64,000 bases of DNA from an uncultured Myxococcales bacterium (GCA_903936705.1 CAIZWN010000063.1:1-64000); one strand, 5' to 3'. Numbered from the stretch's first letter, positions 40,463-49,762 are shown. Program-made: numbers and translations. The notes: generated from the sequence alone by a model not told the origin.

Positions 40463-41257
40463 TTACAGCAGGGCCAGAAGGGAGCAACTGCTGGAATCGC
40501 CGGCATCACAACCGCTGGCGACAACTGCGCGGGCATCGACCGTACTGGGATAGACGCCATCGCCATTGAGGTAGCGCTGGCCCAGATCGGAACAGGCTCC
40601 GCCGTCGGGGTGGCTCTGGCACAGATCCTTCAGCATCTGCTCGCCCTTGGTCTCGTTGGCAGCCACTCCGAACCCGTCGATCAGGCTGTCTGCCACCTGC
40701 TTGCAGTAGGGTTCGGCTGCTGCATCGTTCTGGGTGCAGACGCGCGTTGCATACTGATAAGCCAGGCGCGCGAGGCCGGAATCGACCAGTTCCGTAGCTT
40801 CCATGTACAGGTACGTGGCTGCGTCTTCGCAGGCCGGACGATTTCCAAGGTCGCAGCCCTTTCGGAACAGGGCCAGAGCCTTAGAGGAGGTCTGGACGTC
40901 CTGGAGGTCGGCAGCGGCGGCGCACTGTGCTCCGTCGCCCAGGTTGCAACCCTTGATGAACAGTTCGGCGGCGCGGCGAAGATCCGTTCGTGAGTCCTGT
41001 GCAAAGCGGAACCTGGAGGCCGCGAACTTGCAGCTTTCCGCGCATCCGCTGTCGCAGCCTTTCACTGCCAGTGCCGTACAGGCGTTCCCGTTGTCGTTGT
41101 CGCAGGCAGCTTGCAAGGTTGCCATCACGTTCGTGGCATCGGCTGGACCCTTCTGATCGTCAATCGCGTCCGAAGTCGTACCGGATTGGGCGGGCATGGA
41201 AATCAAAAGGCCTGCTGCAACCGCGACAATCGTCAGTAGATTTGACCGGGAGGTCAT
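40463..41257 (-). CDS. Secreted Sel1-repeat protein with paired cysteines
   Basis: 264 residues from the ATG at 41257, six bases after GGGGA. A signal peptide ends around AQSGT. The mature part consists of helical Sel1-like repeats with cysteines placed in pairs: FIKGCNLGDGAQCAAAADL, FRKGCDLGNRPACEDAATY, and later VVASGCDAGDSSSC. This is the pattern of Helicobacter Hcp-type Cys-rich Sel1 proteins, in which each repeat carries a disulfide. A periplasmic or secreted binding protein is likely; no enzymatic motif is seen. It is divergent from the PHP gene. Confidence 0.82.
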   Translation of the reverse strand: MTSRSNLLTIVAVAAGLLISMPAQSGTTSDAIDDQKGPADATNVMATLQAACDNDNGNACTALAVKGCDSGCAESCKFAASRFRFAQDSRTDLRRAAELFIKGCNLGDGAQCAAAADLQDVQTSSKALALFRKGCDLGNRPACEDAATYLYMEATELVDSGLARLAYQYATRVCTQNDAAAEPYCKQVADSLIDGFGVAANETKGEQMLKDLCQSHPDGGACSDLGQRYLNGDGVYPSTVDARAVVASGCDAGDSSSCSLLALL

Positions 41258-41346
41258 CGTGTTCCCCATACGTTCAATGGTTTCCAGTACAACAAAATGT
41301 ATATCGGAGCACTCGTGCAATTACTTTAGGGTGAATTTTTCAGGCA

Positions 41347-41366
41347 CGGAAAGAAGGGTCTTTCCG
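41347..41366. repeat. Perfect 8-bp inverted repeat between divergent genes
   Basis: CGGAAAGA-AGGG-TCTTTCCG, in the gap between the sel1 gene and the PHP gene. Neither side carries a T-run, so it is more likely an operator or leader hairpin than a terminator. Confidence 0.6.
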
Positions 41367-41439
41367 AACGAAAAAGGGGCGCTTGTGCCATCCGTAGATT
41401 CCTCGGACAATCAGACGAGTTTACGGGAGGGCTGAACCG

Positions 41440-42783
41440 GTGCAAATCAACATCCAGTCGTTCAGTTTTGCGATGTTCGCTGCTTTTGTCATGCTGGCAG
41501 CAGGATGCAAGTCGTCGGGGCTGAAGGGAGATCCGGCGACTGCAGATGATGCGGTCGCAAGTGCGGATGTTCCGGAAGTCGATGCCGAGCCTTCCGATAT
41601 TTCAACTCGGGATCAGGTGGCTGCCGATCCGGATGTCCCCGCCGACCTGGATGTCCCGGTCGATCCTGACGTGACCGTGGTTGACCTTGCTGTCGACCAT
41701 GGTTCGGGTGCCGACGATTCACTGATTGTTGCGGACGATGGCGGGGAAGATGCGCCACCCGACATCCAGCCTCCCGACGTCGGCCCGCCGCCTCCAGAGG
41801 GGTGCGTTCTTGGGGAATTTCGTCCGTACTTCGGGAACATGCATGCACATACATCAAATTCCGATGGGGCTGGGACGCCTGCCGATGCGTTTGCCTATGC
41901 GCGCGACACCGCAAAACTGGATATCCAATTTGTCACGGACCACCTGGAGCAGTTGTACGTGATTCCGTGCCTGATGCCCGACAAGGATTTCCCCGACTGC
42001 CAGCAGGCGGCAACGGACGCGACCGTTTCCGGGACTTTCCTGGCTGGGTGCGGCTTTGAATACGGCACGTCATTCGGCGGGGTGACCGGCCACAACAATG
42101 TCTACTTTGCGGCAGGCCTGTTTCCCTGCCTGCAAGCCTATTTCACCGAGTTCTACCAGAGTGTCGTGGACGACAAGAGCTGCATCGCGCAGTTCAACCA
42201 TCCAGGTGATTCGTTCACTCACACCTGGAGGAACTTCGAATACCACGCCGACGTGGACCAGAACTTGAACCTCATGGAGTTCAACACCGGCGGCGACGCA
42301 TGGGCCTTGTTCTTCCAGGCGCTTGACGCTGGATGGCACGTGTCGCCGCTGTACGATCAGGACAACCACGGAGCCGACTGGGGAACCAAGAACGACTCGC
42401 GCGCGGGTTTCTTCATGACTGACCTTACTGCCGAGGCCCTGCACATGGCGATGCGCGATCGCCGATCGTTTGCGACGACGGACAAGAATTCGACGATCGC
42501 CCTGAAGACCGCGGATGGTTGCTGGATGGGGTCGATCCTGCAGAAGGTGAAGTCGGTGACCGTGACTGCCGAGGTTGCCGATCCGGATTCTGGGGATGGC
42601 TTCATTGCCCTCGAGTTCTGGGGGCCGAAGATGACGCAATTCCGTGCGGTTGATTGCGCAGGCGCTTCGACATGCTCGGGTTCGACCACGGTCCAGGTTT
42701 CAGGGCCTACTTTCGTCCTTGCGCGGGCGTTGCAGTCCGACGGCCAGTACATGGTGTCCGCGCCCATCTGGATGGAACCATAG
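41440..42783 (+). CDS. PHP-domain phosphoesterase-like lipoprotein
   Basis: 447 residues from a GTG preceded by GGGAGG. Lipobox MLAAGCKS and an Asp/Val/Pro-rich tether to about residue 115. The PHP domain opens with YFGNMHAHTSNSDGAGTP (metal-binding HxH) near residue 128. IQFVTDHLEQ carries the next ligands, and NHPGDSFTHTW a later His. The arrangement fits CehA/McbA-type metallohydrolases. The tether places it at the cell surface or in the periplasm; the substrate (phosphodiester, phosphonate or ester) is unknown. Confidence 0.83.
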   Translation: MQINIQSFSFAMFAAFVMLAAGCKSSGLKGDPATADDAVASADVPEVDAEPSDISTRDQVAADPDVPADLDVPVDPDVTVVDLAVDHGSGADDSLIVADDGGEDAPPDIQPPDVGPPPPEGCVLGEFRPYFGNMHAHTSNSDGAGTPADAFAYARDTAKLDIQFVTDHLEQLYVIPCLMPDKDFPDCQQAATDATVSGTFLAGCGFEYGTSFGGVTGHNNVYFAAGLFPCLQAYFTEFYQSVVDDKSCIAQFNHPGDSFTHTWRNFEYHADVDQNLNLMEFNTGGDAWALFFQALDAGWHVSPLYDQDNHGADWGTKNDSRAGFFMTDLTAEALHMAMRDRRSFATTDKNSTIALKTADGCWMGSILQKVKSVTVTAEVADPDSGDGFIALEFWGPKMTQFRAVDCAGASTCSGSTTVQVSGPTFVLARALQSDGQYMVSAPIWMEP

Positions 42784-42856
42784 GTTCTTCGGACTTGTCA
42801 GGGCAATGAATCGTGGAAGGTGGGGCGAACCCGGGGCATCAATTTGAATCGTTTCC

Positions 42857-45382
42857 CTATCGTGCCGGCGCGGGAATCGTGAACAGGGATCGGAAGCCCT
42901 CTACCGGATCGACTTCCTTATCAGGGTTTGATGGGTCGAAAAACCAGGTCTGCGTGGTGTCAACGCGGAACTTGTACGTGTACTGGCCGGGTGTCAGACC
43001 TTGTACCGTTGCCGTACGATGGCCCGTCAGTGGGGTCAGTACCTGGAAAATCTCATATGCGGGATTCGTGTAGTTTCCCGCGACCGACACCTGGTATCCC
43101 TGGTCGCGTACGGTGAACGTCACGGAGGTTGGCGTCACTTCCGGCGAGATGATCGTGTAGCAGACGCCTGTGTCGCAGTACTGGTTGGCATCGGTGCACG
43201 GATTGGCAGCAGGCAGCCATGCCCAGCATCCGCTGTTTTCCTGGCATGTTTCCAGAGCACCTTCAGTCGTGCAGCGTCCGGCGTCAATCGTGTCGCAGGT
43301 CTTTATGAATTCGACCGTGACTGCACTGTAATCCAAGGGCGGCACCTTGTCGGGGTTCAGTGGATCGGTGACCCACGTCCCGTCGGCTACGAATTTGTAC
43401 TCGTACGTTCCAGCCAGCGTCACATTGACTGTGGCGGTCCATACTCCGTCCGTCAGGACCGCGGGTGTGGAAACCGAACTCGGGCCTACAAAGTTGCCTC
43501 GAACCTCGACCTGCGACCAGCCCTCGTTGACCAGCCTCAGAGTGACCTTGCCGCAGTCGACACTTGGAGACACGACCTTGCGGCATTCGCCCTGAACGCA
43601 GGAGTCCCCGTCCAGGCATTGCTGCGCATCCGACCATGTCGTGCAGCCCAGAGGATCGGGGGCCGCGCAGACCTGGCGCTGGGACAGGCCGACGCAACGA
43701 TTCTGGCCGGCTACGCAGGGGTTGTCGCACTCGCAGCCTTTTGCGCCGACGCAGACCTGGTTGGCCGGGCAAGATTGGGACGGCGCCCACTTGATGCAGT
43801 TCGCGACGCCAGGGACTTCAACGCATGTCTGCAGGAGTCCCTCGGGCGAGCAGCGGTTCGTGCCGATTGCCGGGCAGTCCAGATCCGACACGCACAAAGG
43901 TCCGCATACGCCATCATTGCAGGTGTTGCCGTCGGGACACGGCTCGGGGACTCCCCAGTACAGGCAGTCGTTGGTGTCCTTCAGGCAGGTGGAAGCGTTG
44001 TCGTAGTCGATGCAGCGTTTGAGGTCGGCCTGGGTGCAGCCAGCCTCGACCCGGCAGGCGCAGGCGCCGCTGAGTTCCTGGCACTCCTGATGTGCCTGGC
44101 AGGCAACTGCGTCGCCGAACTGTATGCAAACCGGGTCCGCCACCACCTGCTCGCAGGTGGCAAAGGAATCGCGAGATTCGCAACGGGTCACTCCGGCGTC
44201 GGAACAACCAGGGGAGCTGCTGCAGATGTCAACGCAAACATCGACCTTGCAATTGGCGCCGCCACCGCAGTCCTGGTACTCCCAGTACGAACACGACGCG
44301 TCATCGACCAGACACACCTTCCGGAACTGAGTGTCGGCCACAGAACATTCGGCAGCGCCATCCAAGCAGGGCGATTCACAGACGCAGGCACTTCCCGTAC
44401 AGGTCTGGTGCAGCGGGCAGTCGGTGGCGATGCCCAGCTTGAAGCAGCCGGACGCAACCTCCTGGCAGGTCCGTAACAGCCCGTTGGGGCTGCATCCAGT
44501 AGCATCAGGGGCCGTGCACTCGGGGTCGGAAACACAGTCGACTTTGCATTCCCCTGCATCGCACGTCAGGACGCCTGGACACGCCACGGCATCGCCCCAT
44601 TTCAGGCAGCCAGGTTGGCGTGTCTGGCATATCTGGTAGGCGGTGCCCGATGCGCACTGCATGTCTCCCTCAGTCGGGCAATCGCTGACGCAGACTTCCT
44701 CGCAGACGCCAGCTCCCTTGCATACGGCATCGCCTTCGCAGGCCACTGTAGCGCCCCAGACGCGGCAGCCGGCGGGGTTTTCGATGCAGCTCTGGTAGAG
44801 ATTGGGTTCGTCTCCGAAACATCGACGGTCCGTGATTGTCGGGCAGGAATGCTGGCACTCGCAATTGCCGTCACCGACGCATGTTTGCGCCTCGGGGCAT
44901 GAATTCTCGACTCCGAACTTGTAGCACCCGGCAGCGGCTTCGATGCATTCCTGGAACGCCGCGGCCGAACCGCACCGCTTGTCGCCGGTTTTTGTGCATC
45001 CCGGGTCGCTGAGACAGACATCGAGGCACTGACCGGCGTCACAGGCCTTGCCGGTACCGCAATCCTCGGCGGCAGCCCATTTCAGGCAACCGTCCACACC
45101 GAGGGTGCAAACCTGGAAGAAGCCCTGGACACCAATAGCGCACTGTCGGTCGCCAGCCGTGGTGCAATCCGGGGTGCACGGCAACTCGGGCACCAGATCT
45201 ACGCCGGCGGAATCGCCGCTATCGTCCTCGAGCCGATCGCCGATGGGGAGTTCCCCCAATGGAAGGTCATTGGAATCGTTGCCTGTTGCAGGTCCAGGGC
45301 CATTTGAACCGCCGCAGGAAGCCATCAGCAGCATTCCAAGAATTCCAGCTGTCGCGCAAGACAGCAAACCCTTGCGAGTCAT
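42857..45382 (-). CDS. Lipoprotein with 11 Cys modules and two CBM48-like domains
   Basis: 841 residues. Lipobox LLMASCGG and a short acidic tether. About 11 modules of 48-55 residues follow, each with roughly six cysteines in the pattern GDxxC...C...GCLKWGxAxxC...TCDxGxC. Ten lie between residues 68 and about 605. Domain 1 (about 610-695) reads VEVRGNFVGP...AGTYEYKFVADGTWVTDPLNP. An 11th Cys module follows, and domain 2 (about 748-841) reads VSVAGNYTNP...GQYTYKFRVDTTQTWFFDPSNP. Both resemble CBM48/AMPK-type glycogen-binding domains. No catalytic domain is present, so surface binding of alpha-glucan is plausible but unproven. The Cys module is shared with the lipoprotein at 23872-26715. Confidence 0.82.
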   Translation of the reverse strand: MTRKGLLSCATAGILGMLLMASCGGSNGPGPATGNDSNDLPLGELPIGDRLEDDSGDSAGVDLVPELPCTPDCTTAGDRQCAIGVQGFFQVCTLGVDGCLKWAAAEDCGTGKACDAGQCLDVCLSDPGCTKTGDKRCGSAAAFQECIEAAAGCYKFGVENSCPEAQTCVGDGNCECQHSCPTITDRRCFGDEPNLYQSCIENPAGCRVWGATVACEGDAVCKGAGVCEEVCVSDCPTEGDMQCASGTAYQICQTRQPGCLKWGDAVACPGVLTCDAGECKVDCVSDPECTAPDATGCSPNGLLRTCQEVASGCFKLGIATDCPLHQTCTGSACVCESPCLDGAAECSVADTQFRKVCLVDDASCSYWEYQDCGGGANCKVDVCVDICSSSPGCSDAGVTRCESRDSFATCEQVVADPVCIQFGDAVACQAHQECQELSGACACRVEAGCTQADLKRCIDYDNASTCLKDTNDCLYWGVPEPCPDGNTCNDGVCGPLCVSDLDCPAIGTNRCSPEGLLQTCVEVPGVANCIKWAPSQSCPANQVCVGAKGCECDNPCVAGQNRCVGLSQRQVCAAPDPLGCTTWSDAQQCLDGDSCVQGECRKVVSPSVDCGKVTLRLVNEGWSQVEVRGNFVGPSSVSTPAVLTDGVWTATVNVTLAGTYEYKFVADGTWVTDPLNPDKVPPLDYSAVTVEFIKTCDTIDAGRCTTEGALETCQENSGCWAWLPAANPCTDANQYCDTGVCYTIISPEVTPTSVTFTVRDQGYQVSVAGNYTNPAYEIFQVLTPLTGHRTATVQGLTPGQYTYKFRVDTTQTWFFDPSNPDKEVDPVEGFRSLFTIPAPAR

Positions 45383-45473
45383 GGGACACCTCCGATATAT
45401 CTGGGGCGGATGCTAGCACGAACATGACTGACAAATCACATGTGAATCAATCGATAGTTGCCGGCGATTCCGG

Positions 45474-45555
45474 TGCGAGAGGCGGGACTCGAACCCGCAA
45501 GCCTTTCGGCGCTGGAACCTAAATCCAGTGCGTCTGCCAATTTCGCCACTCTCGC
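45474..45555 (-). tRNA. tRNA-Leu (anticodon UAG)
   Basis: Read on the minus strand: acceptor GCGAGAG pairs with CTCTCGC. The anticodon stem CTGGA/TCCAG holds loop TTTAGGT, with anticodon TAG reading CUA. It has a class II variable arm and T arm GCGGG-TTCGAGT-CCCGC. Discriminator A; CCA is not encoded. Confidence 0.96.
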
Positions 45556-45559
45556 GATC

Positions 45560-45577
45560 GATGCGGCGCGCCGCATC
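45560..45577. repeat. Perfect 18-bp palindrome in the tRNA-Leu leader
   Basis: GATGCGGCGCGCCGCATC lies between the -10 box and the 5' end of tRNA-Leu(UAG). It would form a hairpin in the precursor or bind a dimeric protein. Confidence 0.8.
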
Positions 45578-45588
45578 CCAGGGAAACG

Positions 45589-45616
45589 AGGGTAGCCCGG
45601 TGACGGCTGGTGTCAA
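45589..45616 (-). promoter_or_regulatory. Promoter of tRNA-Leu(UAG)
   Basis: On the minus strand TTGACA (45616-45611), a 16-base spacer and TACCCT (45594-45589). The 5' leader before the mature tRNA would be about 25 bases and includes the palindrome. Confidence 0.6.
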
Positions 45617-45703
45617 GGCGGTGAAGCATGCGGCCCTTGTCGATGCTGTCGGTGATCGTTGGTGATGCCTGTGAAGGTCGACGCAAATCTTCAAGGCCGG
45701 TCT

Positions 45704-45790
45704 AGAAGCCGTGCGCAGGGGGCCTCGACCCGAGCAATGTGCTGGGACAGGGGATGCCTGTCCGAGAAGCCGTGCGCAGGGGGCCTCGAC
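45704..45790. repeat. Two identical 26-bp direct repeats
   Basis: A 26-base sequence beginning AGAAGCCGTGCG and ending GGGCCTCGAC occurs at 45704-45729 and 45765-45790, 61 bases apart. Shorter similarities (GATGCCTGT, TTCAAGG) flank both, hinting at an older duplication of about 61 bases. Confidence 0.85.
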
Positions 45791-45821
45791 TTCAAGGTTC
45801 GTCGCCGGTATCATCGCCGGC

Positions 45822-46208
45822 ATGAAACCTACACCATTCCAGATTTTTTGCGGTTATTACCTGGGGCTGGACCGGGATTTCAACTACCGGTTTTTGAATC
45901 AGCGTCAACTGGCGGCGCACTACGGACTGGATTCGGAGGAGATGCGCCATCTGATTGAGGAATGCCACCTTACGCCCGAGATTTCGCGGCACGTCGATTA
46001 CAACCTGGTCAAGGCGCATGCCACTGCCCAGGAACTGTTCGACGCTGGCAGGCGCGACGATGTCATTGACCATGCGCGCCGGACTTTCGAGGAATTCCGC
46101 CAGGCCCTTGTCCGATACGATCCTTCAAAGGACTTCGAGAACATCGACTATGACAGGCTGTTTCCCGGGGATGCGCCCGCGAAGCCAGATAACGTCGGTA
46201 ACGAGTGA
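45822..46208 (+). CDS. Conserved hypothetical protein
   Basis: 128 residues with no signal peptide. The N-terminal half (FLNQRQLAAHYGLDSEEM...IEECHL) looks like a small helix-turn-helix, and the C-terminal half is helical and acidic, ending DYDRLFPGD. The ribosome-binding site before the ATG is poor. The composition is that of a real soluble protein, but I do not recognise a family. It lies between the 26-bp repeats and a convergent ferredoxin-type gene. Confidence 0.65.
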   Translation: MKPTPFQIFCGYYLGLDRDFNYRFLNQRQLAAHYGLDSEEMRHLIEECHLTPEISRHVDYNLVKAHATAQELFDAGRRDDVIDHARRTFEEFRQALVRYDPSKDFENIDYDRLFPGDAPAKPDNVGNE

Positions 46209-46261
46209 CTTCCCGTCCCCGAGTTTTCCTGCCCGACTTACTTGGGTTCATGACACCAGGT

Positions 46262-47566
46262 TCAAGCCTGGCCGGCGCGCTTCAGTCCGTTAAGCGCCAT
46301 GCGGACGAAGGTGGACTTCACCTGCTCGCGGGCCAAAGCGGCGCGCGCAGGCGGGGATGTCAGCACGACGCGGACCAGGGTGCCCAGGAAGCGGTGGCTG
46401 AGGCGCTTGGGGTCGTCGAAAAGTAAATTCTGAAACTTTCCGCGTTCCAGCGCCTGTATCATCATTCGCTCCATGATGGTTTCGGGCGTTCTGATGCGTG
46501 CCGGTTGCTTGCGCAGAGTCAGCGAGTCGAACCGGCAATGGCGCACGCACACGCCGCAACCAAGACACGTGTCTGCGTTGACGACGGCACGTGTCTTGCG
46601 CCGTGGTGCACGTGGCGTAGGGGTTGACGGGATCAGGCTGATCGCCTCGACCGGACATGCCTTGACGCACTTGTTGCATCCGTTGCAGGCATCTTCGGCC
46701 GGCACCGCGAGCCATCCGGACGTTACTATGGCCTCCTTGTTCTTCAGCATCCGGATGCCGTCCAGCATCTCGCAGCAGCAAGGACAGCAGTTGCAGATGT
46801 AGGTGGGGCGGCGCTTGACGTTGTCGCACATCTGGACCATGCCGTGCGAATGCGAGAATTGCATGATCTCCAGGGCGCGAGCCTTGTCGATCCGGCGTGC
46901 CATGCCGTTGCGGACGAGGTACTCGGCACCCATTCCAAGGCTGAGGCAGTGCTCGGCGGGAAAGTCGCACCCGCGGCCCAGGCGGCGGGCCATGTGGCGG
47001 CAGTGGCACAGGCCCTCGGCCCAGGATTCGGCGGAACCGATGATCTCCTCGGAACGTTCCCAGTCCAGAATCTCGGTGTGGCTAGCCGGCGGGAGTACGG
47101 TCTCGTCAACCAGTGGGCGGGCGATGAAGGTCGGGGAATCCAGCAGCATCCGGGCAAAGGCAAGATCCGGGTCCTCGCGCAGATACGTCCACATCAGCTT
47201 GGCGACCCGGTCCTGGTCTATGTCTGTCCGGACCCGCATCATGGTGAACTCGAAGAAACCGACGACGGGAGGGTTCAGAAAGTAGACGATTCGACCGTCC
47301 GGGCGTTCGAGGTCCACGATCAGGCCGCGACGAACCAGCGAATCGACAATCGCCTGGGTAACAGGGATGTCCAGGCCGGCAAGGGTCGCAATACGCTTGA
47401 TCCCGGACAGTTTCATGGGCAAGACCGAGGCGACCCGACATTCCTCGGGCGAGAACAGTTCGGACAGCATGTCGAAGATGGCCGGATGCTCGGGCAGTCC
47501 GATTGCCCCCTTGTCCACGCGCTGCTGAAACTGCCGGTACTCCTTGCGGGTCGGGTCGTGGGTCAT
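46262..47566 (-). CDS. Ferredoxin-type 4Fe-4S protein with N-terminal winged-helix-like domain
   Basis: 434 residues. The N-terminal third looks like a winged-helix domain (MKLSGIKRIATLAGLDIPVTQAIVDSLVRRGLIVDL). The middle has CHCRHMARRLGRGCDFPAEHC and the dense cluster CNCCPCCCEML. The C-terminal part holds a dicluster ferredoxin: CNGCNKCVKACPVEAI and CLGCGVCVRHCRFDSL. Proteins of this layout are found mostly in anaerobes and deltaproteobacteria, with an electron-transfer or sensing role that is not defined. It is 45 bases upstream of dapB's 3' end, on the same strand, so the two may be co-transcribed. Confidence 0.8.
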   Translation of the reverse strand: MTHDPTRKEYRQFQQRVDKGAIGLPEHPAIFDMLSELFSPEECRVASVLPMKLSGIKRIATLAGLDIPVTQAIVDSLVRRGLIVDLERPDGRIVYFLNPPVVGFFEFTMMRVRTDIDQDRVAKLMWTYLREDPDLAFARMLLDSPTFIARPLVDETVLPPASHTEILDWERSEEIIGSAESWAEGLCHCRHMARRLGRGCDFPAEHCLSLGMGAEYLVRNGMARRIDKARALEIMQFSHSHGMVQMCDNVKRRPTYICNCCPCCCEMLDGIRMLKNKEAIVTSGWLAVPAEDACNGCNKCVKACPVEAISLIPSTPTPRAPRRKTRAVVNADTCLGCGVCVRHCRFDSLTLRKQPARIRTPETIMERMMIQALERGKFQNLLFDDPKRLSHRFLGTLVRVVLTSPPARAALAREQVKSTFVRMALNGLKRAGQA

Positions 47567-47611
47567 CTAATGGACTCCATCAGGGTAAAAATGGTCGTCA
47601 AGGACCCTAGT

Positions 47612-48382
47612 CTAAGGCTCGCGGAAAAGATCAGCCACTTGCACCAGCCCAGGGGCGCGGCCCAGCAGGCGACGGGCCAGTGAAATAGCTCCCTGCGCGA
47701 ACGCCAGGCGTGACGCCGCGCGATGGGTGATCTCGATGCGATCGTGATCGCCCAGGAACATGATCGTGTGGTCGCCGATGACCTCTCCGCCACGAACAGC
47801 CAGAACGCCCAGTTCATTGGAAGCGCGCGGACCGCACTGGCCCTCGCGGCCGGTCACGACATGGAGATCATTACCCAACAGTCCCTCGGCAAGCGTCATC
47901 GCGGTTCCGGAGGGCGCATCGCGCTTGTGGCGGTGGTGGATTTCGACAATCTCGACGTCGTACCGTGGGCCCAGCATCTGCTGTGCCATGGTCGACAGAA
48001 GATGCAGGCAGTGGACGCCGACGCTGGTGTTGCTGGCCACAAGAATCGGGGCGCCGTCGGCCGCTGATCGCAGCATCGCCATGTCCGACGAGGATAGTCC
48101 AGTGGTGCCGATGACCACCGGAATTCCTCGCGCTGCCAAAGCGCGTGCAAACGGGATGCTGCCGGCCGGATGGCTGAAATCGATGCCAACGTCCACTTCG
48201 TCAGCGGCGGATGGATCGGTGTGCAGCACCAGCGGACCGCATGGTCCCTGCAGTGTGTGGCCTGTTTCGGGATGGCCCGGGGTCTCCAGCAGGGCCAGTA
48301 CCTCTATATCCGGTTCGCCGGCCGCAGCCTCCTGCACCATCCTGCCCATGCGTCCACGGGCACCGTTTATCGCGATTTTCAT
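47612..48382 (-). CDS. dapB: 4-Hydroxy-tetrahydrodipicolinate reductase
   Basis: 256 residues from the ATG at 48382, preceded by GGAGACATCG. It makes tetrahydrodipicolinate for lysine and diaminopimelate. The nucleotide-binding motif [12 protein letters not shown] is at the N-terminus. IDFSHPAGS follows, and the active site is [20 protein letters not shown]. The C-terminal [26 protein letters not shown] is canonical. It is divergent from metK. Confidence 0.95.
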   Translation of the reverse strand: MKIAINGARGRMGRMVQEAAAGEPDIEVLALLETPGHPETGHTLQGPCGPLVLHTDPSAADEVDVGIDFSHPAGSIPFARALAARGIPVVIGTTGLSSSDMAMLRSAADGAPILVASNTSVGVHCLHLLSTMAQQMLGPRYDVEIVEIHHRHKRDAPSGTAMTLAEGLLGNDLHVVTGREGQCGPRASNELGVLAVRGGEVIGDHTIMFLGDHDRIEITHRAASRLAFAQGAISLARRLLGRAPGLVQVADLFREP

Positions 48383-48460
48383 CGATGTCTCCACGGGAGT
48401 CGCGCGCCGAGCATCTCAAAGCCTGGTGCTGCGGTCAAGGCTTCGGTACCGGATCCAACA

Positions 48461-48489
48461 TTGACTTTTCGGTTCTGGAAGGGTATCCG
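48461..48489 (+). promoter_or_regulatory. Promoter of metK
   Basis: TTGACT at 48461-48466 and TATCCG at 48484-48489, spacer 17. The predicted leader is only about 20 bases, too short for a SAM riboswitch. Confidence 0.6.
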
Positions 48490-48517
48490 TTTCCGACCTT
48501 TTTCGAGTGAGGGCGCC

Positions 48518-49678
48518 GTGGCGCAGGGACGATACATTTTCTCGTCCGAGTCTGTCACCGAGGGACATCCGGACAAGGTAGCCGACCAGATTTCCGATGC
48601 GATCCTGGATGCAATCATCGCGCAGGACCCGCATTGCCACGTGGCATGCGAGACCCTTGTGACGACAGGTCTTGCGTTCGTGGGTGGCGAGATCACCACA
48701 GACTGCTGGGTTGATATCCCGGGTGTGGTGCGCAACACGATCGAGAAGATCGGATACACGGATCCGTCGATGGGTTTCGAGGCAAAGACCTGCGCGGTCG
48801 TGACGTCGATCGACAAGCAGTCCCTGGATATCGCCATGGGCGTTGACCGCGGCAGCGCGGAATCGCAGGGTGCCGGCGACCAGGGAATGATGTTCGGGTT
48901 TGCCAGCAACGAGACGCCCGAGTTGATGCCGATGCCGATTACCCTGGCGCACCAGATTGCGCGTCGGCTGGCGGCGGTCCGCAAGTCGGGCCTGCTGCCA
49001 TGGGTGCGGCCCGACGGAAAATCGCAGGTTTCTGTTGCCTACGAGGGTGGCGTCGCCAGGGAAGTCACTGCCGTTGTCGTATCGACCCAGCATTCGGAAG
49101 ACGTGTCGCAGGAGACCATTCGCGAGGCGATTACCGAGGAAGTGATCCGGTTCGTGGTTCCAGCGCATCTGATCACGGCAGAAACGAAGATCTTCGTGAA
49201 CCCGACGGGGCGCTTCGTCATCGGTGGGCCGATGGGCGACTGCGGCCTGACCGGGCGGAAGATCATCGTCGATTCCTACGGCGGCATGGGGCGTCACGGA
49301 GGCGGTTGCTTCAGCGGCAAGGATCCCAGCAAGGTTGACCGCAGCGGAGCCTACTACGCGAGGTACGTCGCGAAGAATCTGGTGGCTGCGGGCCTGGCGG
49401 ACCGCTGCGAGATCGAGGTTGCCTACGCCATTGGTGTGGCCGAGCCGATCAGCATCCTGGTCGAGGCGTTCGGTACCGAGAAGGTGTCGTTGGATCGCAT
49501 GCACGACCTTGTGCGCAAGCACTTCGATTTCCGTCCCGGCATGATCGTGCGTCAACTGGACCTGTTGAAGCCGACGTTCCTGAAGACGGCAGCGTACGGT
49601 CACTTCGGGCGCAGCGAGGAAGGATTCTCCTGGGAGAAGACCGACCGGGCCGAGGCGATCAGGGCCGACGCGTTCTAG
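48518..49678 (+). CDS. metK: S-adenosylmethionine synthetase
   Basis: 386 residues from a GTG at 48518 preceded by GAGGG. It forms S-adenosylmethionine from methionine and ATP. Signatures are [33 protein letters not shown], and the P-loop-like [19 protein letters not shown]. The canonical GGGAFSGKD reads GGGCFSGKD here. The C-terminal part is complete ([11 protein letters not shown]). Confidence 0.96.
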   Translation: MAQGRYIFSSESVTEGHPDKVADQISDAILDAIIAQDPHCHVACETLVTTGLAFVGGEITTDCWVDIPGVVRNTIEKIGYTDPSMGFEAKTCAVVTSIDKQSLDIAMGVDRGSAESQGAGDQGMMFGFASNETPELMPMPITLAHQIARRLAAVRKSGLLPWVRPDGKSQVSVAYEGGVAREVTAVVVSTQHSEDVSQETIREAITEEVIRFVVPAHLITAETKIFVNPTGRFVIGGPMGDCGLTGRKIIVDSYGGMGRHGGGCFSGKDPSKVDRSGAYYARYVAKNLVAAGLADRCEIEVAYAIGVAEPISILVEAFGTEKVSLDRMHDLVRKHFDFRPGMIVRQLDLLKPTFLKTAAYGHFGRSEEGFSWEKTDRAEAIRADAF

Positions 49679-49762
49679 GCTCCAGTTGCTGCCGGTGTTT
49701 CGTCCACGTCTATCGTCCGTTCAAATTGATGCCCAGGATGACGACTACGAAATGGAGGGCAA

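Noticed and set aside
41347-41366. Rho-independent terminator
   Set aside because: The stem is perfect, but neither strand has a T-run after it, and the flanking genes diverge.
43001-44476. Long rightward open frame opposite the 841-residue lipoprotein
   Set aside because: It mirrors the Cys-codon-rich gene on the other strand, has no ribosome-binding site, and its composition is that of an antisense frame in GC-rich DNA.
48395-48517. Possible SAM riboswitch before metK
   Set aside because: The promoter at 48461-48489 leaves only about 20 bases of leader, and no SAM aptamer core or terminator hairpin is visible.
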